Assembly (NCBI RefSeq): GCF_000423185.1
Contig: NZ_KE383987.1
Span: 150,305 to 214,304 of the forward strand
From: Inquilinus limosus DSM 16000
GTDB lineage: Bacteria > Pseudomonadota > Alphaproteobacteria > DSM-16000 > Inquilinaceae
Direction of reading: 5' to 3'
DNA: 64,000 nt
Made by a program: the position numbers and the translations under genes. Positions 27,505-39,089 of this stretch are shown here, in pieces. The notes beneath the pieces are model-generated. The model had not been told where the DNA came from and made no database searches. It worked only from the letters and a program-made list of their open reading frames with translations. The first letter of the stretch is position 1. Every line of letters begins with the position of its first letter.

Positions 27505-29958
27505 TTACATGAGTTCATCGCCCTGACCATGACCGGCCGGGACGCTCGCCCCGCCGTCGACCAGAACGGCGAAATCGGCGCCCTCCCACCGGTCGGCGTC
27601 TCGCCACAGGAAGGTGAAGCGGATCCGCGTGCCGGGCTGGGCCGCGGCGGTCGGCAGGTCGAGGACATGCAGGCCGAAGGGGTTCTCCACCGTGGTGTCG
27701 TCCCGCACCGTCGCCCAGTCGTCCAGGCTCCAGTGGATCGTCGCGGCGGCCGGAAGCTCGAGGCGCAGGATCTTGCCGGCCGGCAGGGTGCGCCGCTTCT
27801 GGTTGAAGCGCCAGCACCGGACCGGCGAGGTGACCTTGTCGACCTGGTAGCGCTGCACCGGCTGCGGCGGCAGGTCGAACACCCGGCCGTCGCGCAGCGA
27901 CCGCAGCAGCTTGATGTGCTCGGCATGGGCCCAGACCAGCGGCATGGCGCTGCCCGAGGGCCGGCCGCGGAACAGCTCGCGCTCCGGGATGTCCTCGGCG
28001 TCCCACACCTGTTCCGGCAGCAGCCCGCCCTCCCCGGCCGATCGCTCCAGCGTCGCCAGCAACGCCTCGGCCGCTTCCGCGCGCCCGGCCGCCAGCTCGT
28101 AATGCGCCCGCTCGCCGATCAGGAGCGGCCAGGCCCGGCCGATGCCGGTGCCGTCGAAGGGCGCGCCGTCCTGGTGCTCGCCATAGCCGTCGTCGTTGTA
28201 GCGGTACCAGACCGGACCCTGCGGCAGCTCCGCCTTCAGCACCGCGTCGATGGCGCGGACCGTGTCGACGATGCGCGGGTCGTCCGGCGCCCGCAGGCCG
28301 AAGCGCACCAGGGCCAGGGCGTCGGGGCTGATCAGCAGCGCGGCCTTGCGCGCATCGTCGCCCGGCGGCCGGTTCTTCACCGGCACATAGCCGTCGAGCG
28401 GCGAGGCCGCGTCCGCCGCATCGGCCGGGGCGATGCGGACGTAGTAGCCTCTGAGGCCGAGCCGGCTGCAGATTGCGGTGCCTTCGGCGAAGGTCCAGCG
28501 CTCGACCTCGTCGTTCCACATGTCCGCGGTCTGGCGCAGCCAGCGTGCCTCCTCCGCCCGGCCGGACAGGTCGAGGATGTCGGCCGCGGCCAGCAGAGCC
28601 GCGATCTCCACTGCCAGGGTAAAGGGCGAATATCCGGCGTCTTCCTCCCACCGGTCCTGACCGGTCACCGGGCCGTTGCGCAGGATGAAGCCGGCGGCGC
28701 GCCGCACCATCGGCACGAAGCGGGCCAGCTCGTCCCCGGCCAGGTCTCCCTCCCGCCGCAGCATGTCGGCGAGGAGGATCGGGAAGGCGCATTCGTCCAT
28801 CTGCACCCCGTTCCAATAGGGGGTGCCGTCGAGCCAGACATTCTGCGACCAGTGGCCGTCGGCCTCCTGGATCGCCTGGAGATAGCCGAGGATCGCCTTG
28901 GCCTCGGCCGCCGCCCCTGCGGCGAGGAAGCCGCCGGCGGTCTCGACCAGGTCGCGCGGCCAGACCAGGTGATAGCCGCCGAGATCCTCGTCGCCCTTGG
29001 CGAAGCCCCAAGGGATCGACAGCGAGGCGATGACGGCGCCGGGGAACTCGACGGTCTGGTGGCTGGCCAGCACCGCCGTGCTGGTGCGGTAGGCGGCGGT
29101 CTCGGAACCGGCGGTGCCGTCGAGCGGCAGCAGCCCGGACTGCCAGCGCCGCCAGCCTTCGACATAGAGGTCGCGCGCGGCCGCGAAGCCGGATTGCAGC
29201 CCGGCCAAGGCGTGGTGCGCCGCCTCCTCCGGCCGCTCGCCGAAGCCGAGCGCCAGCAGGAAGCGGCCCTCGGGCGCGGCGGCCAGGTCGATCTCCCCGG
29301 CCAGGGCGACATTGCCGTTCTCGGCCCGGCGCCAGGCCGGGTTCAGCGCGCCGGTCCGCGACAGCGTCTGCCAGCCGTCCGAGGTGCCGACATAGCCGAC
29401 CGAACGGGCGCGCCAGGGCACCGAGGCGGCCAGCGCCAGCGAGACGCCATCGGTGCCGCGGGCGAACAGCATCGGCGCGCCCTTGTAGTCGTCGACCCAG
29501 CCGGTGTTGTCGGCGCCGGCATTGACCAGATGCGGTGCCAGCAGGGCGAACAGCCGGTGGTCCGCCGGCTCGCCCTCATGCAAGGTGAAGACGATCTCCT
29601 GCAGCAGCACCGGGCCGAGCGGGTTGGCCAGCACCGACTTCTCGATCCGCCAGCGGCCGTCCAGCGCTGTGTTGACCAGCCGGAAGGCCGGCACGCCGGC
29701 CTCGAGCATTCGCGTCTCCGACCGGGCGTCGCGCTTCTCCTCGGCGAAATACCCGCCCGGGCCGGTGACGATCAGCCCGAGATCGCGGACGCAGGCGGTG
29801 TCGATTCGCGGAAAGTAGATCTCGTTCAGGATGCCGTGGCTGAGGGTGAACCACACGCGGCTGGTGCCGGACAGGGCGGTGCCGACGCCCGACTTGGCGC
29901 TGGAGGTCCACCGCGCCGGCCCGCCGGGCGCGCCCGGCGGCTGATCGAACCGATCCAT
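27505..29958 (-). CDS. glucan 1,4-alpha-glucosidase (glucoamylase, GH15)
   Basis: ATG 29958 follows a GGAGGG ribosome-binding site and gives 817 residues. The N-terminal beta-sandwich domain runs to about 270 (TLSHGILNEIYFPRIDTACVRDLGL). The (alpha/alpha)6 GH15 barrel follows, with WPRDLVETAGGF, GHWSQNVWLDGTPYWNGVQMDECAFP, RWEEDAGYSPFTLA (general acid Glu) and LLPEQVWD (general base Glu). A C-terminal glucodextranase-like domain follows. No signal peptide is visible, so it probably releases glucose from intracellular glycogen or maltodextrin. It is divergent from gnd-zwf across 143 bases. Confidence 0.9.
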   Translation of the reverse strand: MDRFDQPPGAPGGPARWTSSAKSGVGTALSGTSRVWFTLSHGILNEIYFPRIDTACVRDLGLIVTGPGGYFAEEKRDARSETRMLEAGVPAFRLVNTALDGRWRIEKSVLANPLGPVLLQEIVFTLHEGEPADHRLFALLAPHLVNAGADNTGWVDDYKGAPMLFARGTDGVSLALAASVPWRARSVGYVGTSDGWQTLSRTGALNPAWRRAENGNVALAGEIDLAAAPEGRFLLALGFGERPEEAAHHALAGLQSGFAAARDLYVEGWRRWQSGLLPLDGTAGSETAAYRTSTAVLASHQTVEFPGAVIASLSIPWGFAKGDEDLGGYHLVWPRDLVETAGGFLAAGAAAEAKAILGYLQAIQEADGHWSQNVWLDGTPYWNGVQMDECAFPILLADMLRREGDLAGDELARFVPMVRRAAGFILRNGPVTGQDRWEEDAGYSPFTLAVEIAALLAAADILDLSGRAEEARWLRQTADMWNDEVERWTFAEGTAICSRLGLRGYYVRIAPADAADAASPLDGYVPVKNRPPGDDARKAALLISPDALALVRFGLRAPDDPRIVDTVRAIDAVLKAELPQGPVWYRYNDDGYGEHQDGAPFDGTGIGRAWPLLIGERAHYELAAGRAEAAEALLATLERSAGEGGLLPEQVWDAEDIPERELFRGRPSGSAMPLVWAHAEHIKLLRSLRDGRVFDLPPQPVQRYQVDKVTSPVRCWRFNQKRRTLPAGKILRLELPAAATIHWSLDDWATVRDDTTVENPFGLHVLDLPTAAAQPGTRIRFTFLWRDADRWEGADFAVLVDGGASVPAGHGQGDELM

Positions 29959-30101
29959 TGCGTGTCCTGCCCTCCACACCCGATCGACGCAGGTCTGGTC
30001 TTTCGGACTCCCCACCGGCGCGATGCGGGCGCACCATCGGGGTCACGATAGGGTGATAGGGTACCATCGACGCACCGGACCGAAACGAGAGGATCGACGG
30101 A

Positions 30102-31085
<984 letters not shown>

Positions 31086-31088
31086 TCC

Positions 31089-32618
31089 ATGGCCGCGCTG
31101 ATCTCGCCCTCCCCCGCGGCGCCGGCCGGCACCCCGCCGGCGCCGCCCTGCAGCTTCGTGATCTTCGGCGCCTCGGGCGACCTGACCGGCCGACTGCTGA
31201 CCCCCGCCCTGTACCATCTGATGCGCGAGAGGCTGCTGGATCCCGGCTTCGAGATCCTCGGCGTCGACCGGGTCGAGCATGACGATGCGAGCTTCCGCAA
31301 GGTGTTGGGCGAGGCCCTGCACACGCTGGGGGCCCGGAACGGCATCGACGAGGCCGCCTGGGACCGCCTGGCCGCCGGCATCCGGTACCTGCAGGGCGAC
31401 TTCGCCGACCCCGAGACCTACCGCCGCCTGGCCGGACACCTGGCGCAGCGGGCCGAGGCCGGCGGCCAGGCCAACGCCGTGTTCTACCTGGCGGTGGCGC
31501 CGCGCTTCTTCGCGCCGATCGCGGCCGCCCTGTCGTCGGCCGGCCTCCTGACCGAGAACGACAAAGGCTTCCGCCGCCTGGTGGTGGAGAAGCCCTTCGG
31601 CACCGATCTGGCCTCAGCCCGCGAGCTGAACGCCAGGCTGCTGGCGGCGGCGTCGGAGACGCAGATCTACCGGATCGACCACTATCTCGGGAAGGAGACG
31701 GTCCAGAACATCATGGCCTTCCGGTTCGGCAACGGCATCTTCGAGCCGCTCTGGAACCGCGACCACATCGAGCATGTGCAGATCACCGCGGCCGAGACGG
31801 TGGGGGTGGAGCGGCGGGGCCGCTTCTACGACGCCACCGGGGCGCTGCGCGACATGGTGCCGAACCACCTGTTCCAGCTGCTGGCGATGACCGCGATGGA
31901 GGCGCCGAACTCCTTCGCCGCCGACGCGGTGCGCACCGAGAAGACCAAGGTGATCGAGGCGCTGCACGACCTGTCGCCCGAAGAGGTGCCGCGGATGGTG
32001 GTGCGCGGCCAGTACGACGCCGGCACTGTGTTGGGCAAGCCGCGCGCCGCCTACCGGCAGGAGCCGGACGTGGCGCCGGACAGCCGGACCGAGACCTATG
32101 TCGCGCTGAAGGCGACGATCGACAACTGGCGCTGGTCCGGCGTGCCCTTCTACCTGCGCACCGGCAAGTCGCTGGCGGTGCGGCGGACCGAGATCGCGAT
32201 CCAGTTCAAGCGGGCGCCTGCGGTGCTGTTCCGCGAGGCGGTCGACGGGCCGACGCCGAACCTGCTGGTGATCCGGATCCAGCCGGACGAGGGCATCTCG
32301 CTGCGCTTCGCCGCCAAGGTGCCGGGGCGGGAGATGCGGCTCGGCCATGTCGAGATGGATTTCCGCTACGCCGAGTATTTCCAGGCGGAGCCGCAGACCG
32401 GATACGAGACGCTGATCTATGACTGCCTGACCGGCGACCCGACGCTGTTCCAGCGCGCCGACAACATCGAGACCGGCTGGGCCGAGGTGCAGCCGATCCT
32501 CGACCACTGGGCGGCGCATCCGGAGGCGCCGCAGCTCTACGCCGCCGGCAGCGACGGGCCGGCCTGCGCCGACGAACTGCTCGCACGGGATGGATACAAA
32601 TGGCTGCCCCTGACCTGA
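31089..32618 (+). CDS. zwf: glucose-6-phosphate 1-dehydrogenase
   Basis: The 509-residue product carries the nucleotide-binding [19 protein letters not shown] motif (residues 20-38) and the conserved [13 protein letters not shown] active-site signature (195-207), with catalytic His in [10 protein letters not shown] and substrate-binding [18 protein letters not shown] near the C-terminus. It oxidises glucose-6-phosphate to 6-phosphogluconolactone with NAD(P)+. No 6-phosphogluconolactonase gene follows, unlike many operons. The 3' end overlaps the HAD gene by 19 bases. Confidence 0.95.
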   Translation: MAALISPSPAAPAGTPPAPPCSFVIFGASGDLTGRLLTPALYHLMRERLLDPGFEILGVDRVEHDDASFRKVLGEALHTLGARNGIDEAAWDRLAAGIRYLQGDFADPETYRRLAGHLAQRAEAGGQANAVFYLAVAPRFFAPIAAALSSAGLLTENDKGFRRLVVEKPFGTDLASARELNARLLAAASETQIYRIDHYLGKETVQNIMAFRFGNGIFEPLWNRDHIEHVQITAAETVGVERRGRFYDATGALRDMVPNHLFQLLAMTAMEAPNSFAADAVRTEKTKVIEALHDLSPEEVPRMVVRGQYDAGTVLGKPRAAYRQEPDVAPDSRTETYVALKATIDNWRWSGVPFYLRTGKSLAVRRTEIAIQFKRAPAVLFREAVDGPTPNLLVIRIQPDEGISLRFAAKVPGREMRLGHVEMDFRYAEYFQAEPQTGYETLIYDCLTGDPTLFQRADNIETGWAEVQPILDHWAAHPEAPQLYAAGSDGPACADELLARDGYKWLPLT

Positions 32619-33469
32619 CCCCCGCCCCGGAGACGGCGAAGCCGGCGCCGGCCGGGCGCATCGCCCTGATGGTCTCCGACGTCGACGGCACGCTGGTCGA
32701 TCCGGACAAGGCGCTGGCCCCGGCGACGGTCGCCGCGGTGCGGCGGCTGCGCGAGGCCGGCATCGGCTTCGCCGCCGTGTCCAGCCGGCCACCGCGCGGC
32801 ATGGCGATGCTGATCGAACCGCTCGGCCTCGCCCTGCCGCTCGGCGCCTTCAACGGCGGCACCATCTTCCGGCCGGACATGACCGTGCTCTCGGCCCTGG
32901 CGGTGCCGGAGGCGGCGGCGCGGACCACGGTGGAGACGCTGCGCCGCTTCGGCGCCGACATCTGGGTGTTCGCCGACAACCAATGGCTGACGAGCAATCC
33001 GGACGGCCCCTATGTCGGACGCGAGCGGCACACGGTGCAGTTCGACCCGACCATCGTCCCCGATGTCGAGCCCTATCTGGCGCGGGCCGGCAAGATCGTC
33101 GGCTCCTCGGCGGATTTCGACAGGCTGGCCCGCTGCGAGGCGGAGCTGCAGGGCCTGCTGGCCGGCACCGCCACCGCCCGCCGGTCGCAGCGCTACTATC
33201 TCGACATCACCCATCCGGAGGCCGACAAGGGCCATGCCGTGGCGCAGATCGCCGCCGCGGCCGGGGTGGCGCTGGCCGAGGTGGCGGTGATCGGCGACAT
33301 GGCCAATGACGTGCCGATGTTCCGCCGGGCCGGGCTGTCGATCGCCATGGGCAACGCCATCGACGAGGTCAAGGCGCTGGCCCATTTCGCCGCGACCAGC
33401 AACGCCGAGGACGGCTTCGCCAGGGCGGTGGAGGAGTATGTGCTGCCAAGGGCGGCACGGGGCAGATAG
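32600..33469 (+). CDS. HAD-superfamily Cof-type phosphatase
   Basis: This 289-residue product is a class IIB HAD enzyme. It has motif I DVDGTLVD (two catalytic Asp near residue 28-30), motif II in [10 protein letters not shown], motif III Lys in [10 protein letters not shown] and motif [16 protein letters not shown]. Such enzymes dephosphorylate sugar phosphates or phospho-cofactors. Its overlap with zwf suggests translational coupling and a role in the same pathway, perhaps balancing sugar-phosphate pools. The substrate is not deducible. Confidence 0.85.
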   Translation: MAAPDLTPAPETAKPAPAGRIALMVSDVDGTLVDPDKALAPATVAAVRRLREAGIGFAAVSSRPPRGMAMLIEPLGLALPLGAFNGGTIFRPDMTVLSALAVPEAAARTTVETLRRFGADIWVFADNQWLTSNPDGPYVGRERHTVQFDPTIVPDVEPYLARAGKIVGSSADFDRLARCEAELQGLLAGTATARRSQRYYLDITHPEADKGHAVAQIAAAAGVALAEVAVIGDMANDVPMFRRAGLSIAMGNAIDEVKALAHFAATSNAEDGFARAVEEYVLPRAARGR

Positions 33470-33472
33470 GGC

Positions 33473-34861
33473 TCAGCCCTTCGGAGCGCCCGCCTCGCCC
33501 AGGTCCCAGAACAGCCCGGTCATGATCTGCAGCCCCTCGCGCGCGACCGGGGCCAGGAGATGCTCGTCCGGGCCGTGCTGGCGGCAGCCGCCATAGGAGT
33601 GCGGCACCCAGATCGTGGCCAGGCCCAGCGTGCCGGCGAAGACCTCGTTCGGCAGCGACCCGCCGACATTGGGCAGCACCATCGGCGCCGCCCCCGTGGT
33701 CGCGGCGATCGAGCCGGCGGCCCAGCGCGCCCAGGGGGCGTCGGGGTCGAGCCGCGTCGCCAGCATCGGCGTGCCCGAGACGCCGACCTCGATGCCGCGG
33801 AAGCCCTGCGCCTCAAGATGGGCGCTGACGGCGCCGGGCAGGTCCGAGACGTCGGTGCCGACGACGAAGCGCAGCTGGCAATGCACCCGGGCCGAGGGCG
33901 GGATCGCGTTCTGCGGCGCCTCCGGCGTGCCGGCGGTGAAGGCCAGGACCTCCAGCGCGTTCCAGCCGAACACCCGCTCGGCCGGGCTCAGCCCCGGCTC
34001 GCCCCAGCCTTCCGCCAGCGGCTGACCTTCGGCGTCGCGGGCGATGGCGACGTCGGACAACGCGCGGCGGACCGAGTCCGGGATCGGCGGCGGCCGCAGC
34101 CCGGGCACCCGGATGGCGCCGCGGGCGTCGACCAGCGCCGCGACGGCATTGGCCAGGATCGTGGCGGGGTTGGGCAGGAGGCCGCCCCAGTTGCCGGAAT
34201 GGTGGCTGCCCTCGCGCAGGCTCAGCCGCAGGTCGAAATTGATCACGCCGCGGGTGCCGAGCGCGATCATGGGCCGGGCGGGATCGAGCCGCGGCCCGTC
34301 CGACGCGATCAGCACGTCGGCCGCCAGCAGGTCGCGATGCGCGGCGCAGATCTCGTCCAGCCCGGGCGAGCCGATCTCCTCGCTGGTCTCGACCAGGAAG
34401 GCCATGTTGAAGCCGAGCCGGCCGCTGCGCGCCTGCAGCACCTGCTCGACCGCGGCGATGTTGATCGAGTGCTGGCCCTTGTTGTCGGCGGTGCCGCGGC
34501 CGTACCAGCGGTCGCCCTCGACCGTGATCCGCCAGGGGTCGAGCCCGGCCCGCCAGCGCTCGGGCGCGCCCAGCACCACGTCGCCATGGCCGTAGCACAG
34601 CACGCCGGGCAGGCCCTCGCCCTCCTGCCGCCGGGCGATCAGCGCCGGGGCGTCGGGCGCGGCCGGGTTCGGCACCAGATGCAGCGTGAAGCCCAGCCGG
34701 GCCAAGCTCGGCCCGATCTCGCGCTGCAGATAGTCCAGAAGCGGCCCGCGGTCGGCCGCCTGGCTCTCGGTGCGGAAGCCGATCCGGCGGTCGAGATCGG
34801 CCCGGAAGCCGCCCTCGTCGAAATAGCGCCTGGCCCCGGCGATCGCGGCGTCGCGTGACAT
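33473..34861 (-). CDS. M20-family metallopeptidase (dipeptidase/ArgE-DapE-like)
   Basis: ATG 34861 behind a GGAGGG motif gives 462 residues. Zinc-binding signatures are present: CYGHGDVV, WYGRGTADNKGQ (bridging Asp), VETSEEIGSPG (catalytic Glu-Glu) and a C-terminal PHSYGGCRQHGPDEH. A dimerisation lid domain interrupts the catalytic domain at roughly 210-330. It hydrolyses a peptide or N-acyl amino acid in the cytoplasm. It is convergent with the zwf operon, separated by three bases. Confidence 0.88.
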   Translation of the reverse strand: MSRDAAIAGARRYFDEGGFRADLDRRIGFRTESQAADRGPLLDYLQREIGPSLARLGFTLHLVPNPAAPDAPALIARRQEGEGLPGVLCYGHGDVVLGAPERWRAGLDPWRITVEGDRWYGRGTADNKGQHSINIAAVEQVLQARSGRLGFNMAFLVETSEEIGSPGLDEICAAHRDLLAADVLIASDGPRLDPARPMIALGTRGVINFDLRLSLREGSHHSGNWGGLLPNPATILANAVAALVDARGAIRVPGLRPPPIPDSVRRALSDVAIARDAEGQPLAEGWGEPGLSPAERVFGWNALEVLAFTAGTPEAPQNAIPPSARVHCQLRFVVGTDVSDLPGAVSAHLEAQGFRGIEVGVSGTPMLATRLDPDAPWARWAAGSIAATTGAAPMVLPNVGGSLPNEVFAGTLGLATIWVPHSYGGCRQHGPDEHLLAPVAREGLQIMTGLFWDLGEAGAPKG

Positions 34862-34951
34862 CCCCTGCCCTCCGATGACGGCCGGGCGGTCGGGGCCCGG
34901 CGGTCCATTGGTCGCAAATGAGCGACGGATCGCCAAGCCCCCGCGGCGCTG

Positions 34952-36262
34952 CTACGCCGCTTCGGCCAGCCGGGCGGCGGCTAGGCCGCGTTCGAGGTCG
35001 GCGAGGATGTCGTCGATGTGCTCGATCCCGACCGACAGGCGGACATAGCCTTCGGTCACGCCGCTCGCCCGCTGCTCCTCCGCCGTCAGCTGGGAATGGG
35101 TGGTCGAGGCCGGGTGGATCGCCAGGCTGCGGGCGTCGCCGATATTGGCGACGTGGTACAGGAGCCGCAGCCCGTCGATGAAGCGCCGACCGGCCGCGGC
35201 GCCGCCCGCCAGCTCGAAGCCGACCAGCCCGCCATAGCCGCCCTTCAGGTATTCCTCCGCGCGTTCCCGCGCGACGCCGGTCTGCAGCGAGGGGTGGATG
35301 ACACGCGTCACCTCCTTGCGTTGGGCCAGGAAGGCGGCGACCGCGCTGGCGTTGCGGGAATGCCGCTCGATCCGCAGCGGCAGCGTCTCCAGCCCCTGCA
35401 GGATCTGGAAGGCGTTGAAGGGCGACAGCGAGGCGCCGAGGTCGCGCTGCAGCGTGGTGCGCGCCTTGACGATGTAGGCGACGGGGCCGAGCGGCTTCGT
35501 CGCCTCGACCCAGACCGCACCGTGATAGCTCGGGTCCGGGGTGTTCAGCGCCGGCTGCCGCTCGGGATGCGCCGCCCAGTCGAAATTGCCGCCGTCGACG
35601 ATCAGTCCGCCGATCGAGGTGCCGTGGCCGCCGATGTATTTGGTGGTGGAGTACACGATGACGGCGGCGCCGTGGTCGAAGGGCCGCAGCAGGACCGGCG
35701 CCGCGGTGTTGTCGACGATCAGCGGGATGCCGAATTCCCGCCCGATGGCGGCGACCTCGGCGATCGGGAACACCGTCAGCTTCGGGTTCGGCAGGCTTTC
35801 GGCATAGAAGGCGCGGGTACGGCCGTCGACGGCGCGGCGGAAGGTCTCCGGATCGGCCGGGTCGACGAAACGGACCTCGATGCCCTGGTCCTTGAGGCGG
35901 TTGGCGAACAGATTCCAGGTGCCGCCATAGAGGTCGGTCGAGCTGACGATGTTGTCGCCGGCCCGGGCCAGGTTCTGCACCGCGAAGGCCGAAGCCGCCT
36001 GGCCGGACCCGACGGCGAGCGCGCCGGCGCCGCCCTCCAGCGCCGCGATGCGCTGCTCCAGCACATCGACGGTCGGGTTGCCGATGCGGCTGTAGATGTT
36101 GCCCAGCTCCTCCAGCGCGAACAGCTTCCGCGCGTGTTCGGTGTCCTGGAACTGGAAGGATGTCGATTGGTAGATCGGCACCGCCACGGCGCCGGTCGCC
36201 GGATCGGCCCGCCAGCCGGCATGGAGGGCCAGGGTTTCAGGGCGAAGCGCCGGTTCGGACAT
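34952..36262 (-). CDS. metY: O-acetylhomoserine aminocarboxypropyltransferase (sulfhydrylase), PLP-dependent
   Basis: The 436-residue Cys/Met-metabolism PLP enzyme has Lys208 in YSTTKYIGGHGTSIGG as the Schiff-base lysine. PLP phosphate-binding residues lie at SGQAASAF (86-93) and IYSRIGNPT (56-64). The length (430-440) separates MetY (O-acetylhomoserine + sulfide) from shorter MetB/MetZ (about 390). It makes homocysteine in methionine synthesis. The 120-base leader is AT-rich with a small AGCC-TCAC-GGCT hairpin, but I could not match a known SAM riboswitch. Confidence 0.9.
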   Translation of the reverse strand: MSEPALRPETLALHAGWRADPATGAVAVPIYQSTSFQFQDTEHARKLFALEELGNIYSRIGNPTVDVLEQRIAALEGGAGALAVGSGQAASAFAVQNLARAGDNIVSSTDLYGGTWNLFANRLKDQGIEVRFVDPADPETFRRAVDGRTRAFYAESLPNPKLTVFPIAEVAAIGREFGIPLIVDNTAAPVLLRPFDHGAAVIVYSTTKYIGGHGTSIGGLIVDGGNFDWAAHPERQPALNTPDPSYHGAVWVEATKPLGPVAYIVKARTTLQRDLGASLSPFNAFQILQGLETLPLRIERHSRNASAVAAFLAQRKEVTRVIHPSLQTGVARERAEEYLKGGYGGLVGFELAGGAAAGRRFIDGLRLLYHVANIGDARSLAIHPASTTHSQLTAEEQRASGVTEGYVRLSVGIEHIDDILADLERGLAAARLAEAA

Positions 36263-36386
36263 GGTTCTCTCTCAGGAAGCGGCAGCGGCGTCAGGAGGGA
36301 GATTAACATGGAAGCCGTGAGGCTCAATTCTCAAATATCTCTTTATTATGTTAATAACAGAAAAACACAGATATAAATGCGCAAAA

Positions 36387-36463
36387 TGTCATGCCCGGGC
36401 TTGACCCGGGCATCCAGAGGTCTCGACAGTCTCTGGATTGCCGGGTCAAGCCCGGCAATGACA
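36387..36463. repeat. palindromic intergenic repeat (copy 4)
   Basis: TGTCATGCCCGGGCTTGACC...GGGCATCCAGAG is mirrored by CTCTGGATTGCCGGGTCAAG...CGGCAATGACA with a few mismatches. It sits between the molybdoenzyme gene (ending at 36484) and metY (starting at 36262). The outer GTCAT and inner ATCCAGAG ends identify it as a member of the same dispersed family. Confidence 0.88.
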
Positions 36464-36483
36464 AAGGGGAGAGCTGGCCTCCC

Positions 36484-38811
36484 CTACTCCGCCGCCTGCG
36501 CCGTGGGGTCGAGGATCTCCGGCGGGTCGAAGGCGGTGACGCGTGGCGCCGGGCCCTCGAGCTTCGCCACCTCGACCAGGCAGGTGTGGGCGCTGGGCCC
36601 CTGCCCCAGCCGCGAGGTGCCCTTGTCGCGGGTCAGCACGTTCGGGTTGCCGTGCTTGCACATCGCGCCGACCTGGCCCGGCACCTCCGGGTCGTACCAG
36701 GCGCCGGTGGCGAGCTGGATGACGCCGGGCATCACCCGGTCGGTCACCAGCGCGCCGGCGAGGCAGGCGCCGCGGTCGTTGAACAGCCGCACCACGTCGC
36801 CGTCCTTGATGCCGCGGGCGGCGGCATCGGCCGGATGGATCCAGACCGGCTCGCGGTCGGCCACCTTCTCGCTGCGGCTGGTGACGCCGGCGTCGAGCTG
36901 GCTGTGCAGCCGGGTCTTCGGCTGGTTCGAGATCAGGTGCAGCGGGAAGCGCCCGGTCTCCGGCGAGCCGAGCCATTCCGCCGGTTCGAACCACACCGGA
37001 TGGCCCGGGCAGTCGTCATAGCCGAAGCCGGCGATGCGCTCGGAGAAGATCTCGATCCGGCCGCTCGGCGTCGGCAGCTTGTTGGCCACCGGGTCGGCAC
37101 GGAACGCCTCCAGCAGGATCTTCGGCTTCGACGACAGCGGCAGCTCGACATGGCCGCGCTCCCAGAACTCCTGGAAGCCGGGCAGCTCGATCCCCGCCTC
37201 GGCGGCGGTGCGCCGGTCGTTCTCGTAGAAGTGCTGGACCCAGCCCATCTCGTCGCGGCCCTCGGTGAACGCCTCACGGGCGCCGGCCCGGTCCGACAGC
37301 TCGGTCAGGATGTCGAAGTCGCTGCGCGCCTGCCCGACCGGCGGGATCGCCTGCGGCATGGCCAGGATGTAGGGGTCGCGCGCGGCGCCGCCGATGTCGT
37401 TGCGCTCGAAGCTCGTCGTGGCCGGCAGCACGATGTCGGCGCGGCGGGCGACCGGGGTCCACCACGGCTCCTGCACGATCACCGTCTCCGGCTTCGCCCA
37501 GGCGCGCAGCAGGCGGTTCAGATCCTGGTGGTGGTGGAACGGGTTGCCGCCGGCCCAGTAGACCAGCCGGATGTCGGGATAGGTGATCCTGTGGCCGTTG
37601 TAGTCGTCCTCCTCCCCCGGCCGCAGCAGCAGGTCGGAGATGCGGGCGACCGGGATGTAGCGGCCGGTCGGGTTCGGGCCGGGCAGGATCCGGGCGCGGC
37701 TGCGGCCGTCGCTGGCGGAGCCGACATTGGCCTCGGCGCCGTAGCCGTAGCCGATACCGCCGCCGGGCAGGCCGATCTGGCCCAGCATCGCCGCCAGCAC
37801 CGTGCCCATCCAGTAGGGCTGCTCGCCATGGTCGGAGCGCTGCAGCGACCAGCTGAGGCTGATCATGGTGCGCTGCGACGCCATGCGCCGCGCCAGGCCG
37901 CGGATGGTGTCGGCGGAGAGGCCGGAGATCGCGGCCGCCCAGTCGGCGTCCTTGGCCGTGCCGTCGGCCTGGCCCATGAGATAGGGCAGGAAGCGGTCGA
38001 AGCCGCTGGTGTAGCGGTCGATGAAGCCGCGGTCGTACAGCCCCTCGGCCACCAGCGTGTGCGCCAAGCCCAGCATGATCGCGGCGTCGGTGTTCGGCCG
38101 CGGCGCCAGCCATTCGGCCCCCGCCTCCTCCGCCATGTCGTCGCGCACCGGGCCGATATAGACGAACTGCACCCCGGCCTCGCGGGCGCGGCGGTTCCAG
38201 TCGCGCTGCGTGTGCTTGCCGGTGCCGCCCGAGGCGATCTGGCTGTTGCGCGGCGGCATGCCGCCGAAGGCCACGACCAGGCGTCCATCGGAAGCGATGC
38301 TGCGCCAGTCCGTAGTCTCGACCAGGATCCGGTTGAAGTCGCCGATGATGTGCGGCATCAGCGGCAGGGCGGTGCCGAAGCTGTAGTTGTTGACCGAGGC
38401 GGTGTAGCCGCCGGTCGATCCCAGCATGCGGCGCAGCAGCGTCGGGGCGTTGTGCAGCCGGCCGGCGCTGCCCCAGCCGTAGCTGCCGCCATAGATGGCT
38501 TCGGGGCCGTGCTGGCTGCGCACCCGCTCCAGCTCCTCCGCCACCAGGGCCAGCGCCGTCTCCCACGACACCGGCACGAAGGCGTCGGCGCCGCGGCGGC
38601 TGCCGTCGCTCCTGTGCCGGTCGGCCAGCCAGCCGGCCCGGACCATCGGCTGCGGGATGCGCAGGGGCCCGTGCACCATGCCGGGCAGCGAGTTGATGAT
38701 CGGCGACGGGTCGATGTCGCTGGCATAGGGCTGGATGCCGACCATCTTGTCGCCTTCGACGACGGCCATGACGGCGCCGTAATGGCTGGAGGACGGGCTC
38801 AGACGCGGCAC
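36484..38811 (-). CDS. molybdopterin-dependent oxidoreductase, BisC/TorA/DMSO-reductase family
   Basis: An AGGGAGAA ribosome-binding site six bases before GTG 38811 gives 775 residues, the size of cytoplasmic biotin-sulfoxide reductase BisC. The Mo-pocket motif YGGSYGWGSAGRLHN (Ser110 as probable Mo ligand), MGTVLAAMLGQIGLPGGGIGYG and PWWTPVARRADIVLPATTSFERNDIGG are typical. A C-terminal dinucleotide-binding domain follows (VRLFNDRGACLAGALVTDRV). No Tat signal or N-terminal iron-sulfur cysteines are present, so it should be soluble and cytoplasmic. It probably reduces S- or N-oxides such as methionine or biotin sulfoxide. Confidence 0.87.
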   Translation of the reverse strand: MPRLSPSSSHYGAVMAVVEGDKMVGIQPYASDIDPSPIINSLPGMVHGPLRIPQPMVRAGWLADRHRSDGSRRGADAFVPVSWETALALVAEELERVRSQHGPEAIYGGSYGWGSAGRLHNAPTLLRRMLGSTGGYTASVNNYSFGTALPLMPHIIGDFNRILVETTDWRSIASDGRLVVAFGGMPPRNSQIASGGTGKHTQRDWNRRAREAGVQFVYIGPVRDDMAEEAGAEWLAPRPNTDAAIMLGLAHTLVAEGLYDRGFIDRYTSGFDRFLPYLMGQADGTAKDADWAAAISGLSADTIRGLARRMASQRTMISLSWSLQRSDHGEQPYWMGTVLAAMLGQIGLPGGGIGYGYGAEANVGSASDGRSRARILPGPNPTGRYIPVARISDLLLRPGEEDDYNGHRITYPDIRLVYWAGGNPFHHHQDLNRLLRAWAKPETVIVQEPWWTPVARRADIVLPATTSFERNDIGGAARDPYILAMPQAIPPVGQARSDFDILTELSDRAGAREAFTEGRDEMGWVQHFYENDRRTAAEAGIELPGFQEFWERGHVELPLSSKPKILLEAFRADPVANKLPTPSGRIEIFSERIAGFGYDDCPGHPVWFEPAEWLGSPETGRFPLHLISNQPKTRLHSQLDAGVTSRSEKVADREPVWIHPADAAARGIKDGDVVRLFNDRGACLAGALVTDRVMPGVIQLATGAWYDPEVPGQVGAMCKHGNPNVLTRDKGTSRLGQGPSAHTCLVEVAKLEGPAPRVTAFDPPEILDPTAQAAE

Positions 38812-39089
38812 GGCACTTCTCCCTGGTCGGTCACGGCAGTGGGCCCCAGATGGTCGCAGCCGGAAGCCCGGCGTCAACCAGATTTCCGGCATGGCCGCTG
38901 CCAGTTTATGGCTCCCCGGCGGCCCCGGATCCAATTTGCTTTAAACCCAAGGAATGACTCGCCAAGCGCGACGGGGTGTGACTTGATTCTACGGCGTGAA
39001 GCCCATTTGATTGGAGCGTCTGAAGTCGTGGCGCCCCCCAAAGGACGGGAGCAATGCGCCGGGGCGTACACAAAGGGAGAGCGAAGAGG

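Noticed and set aside
36263..36380. Possible SAM riboswitch upstream of metY
   Set aside because: Only a short AGCC-TCAC-GGCT hairpin is seen in an AT-rich leader. I could not fit SAM-I, SAM-II or SAM-V conserved cores. A covariance search (Infernal/Rfam) would decide.
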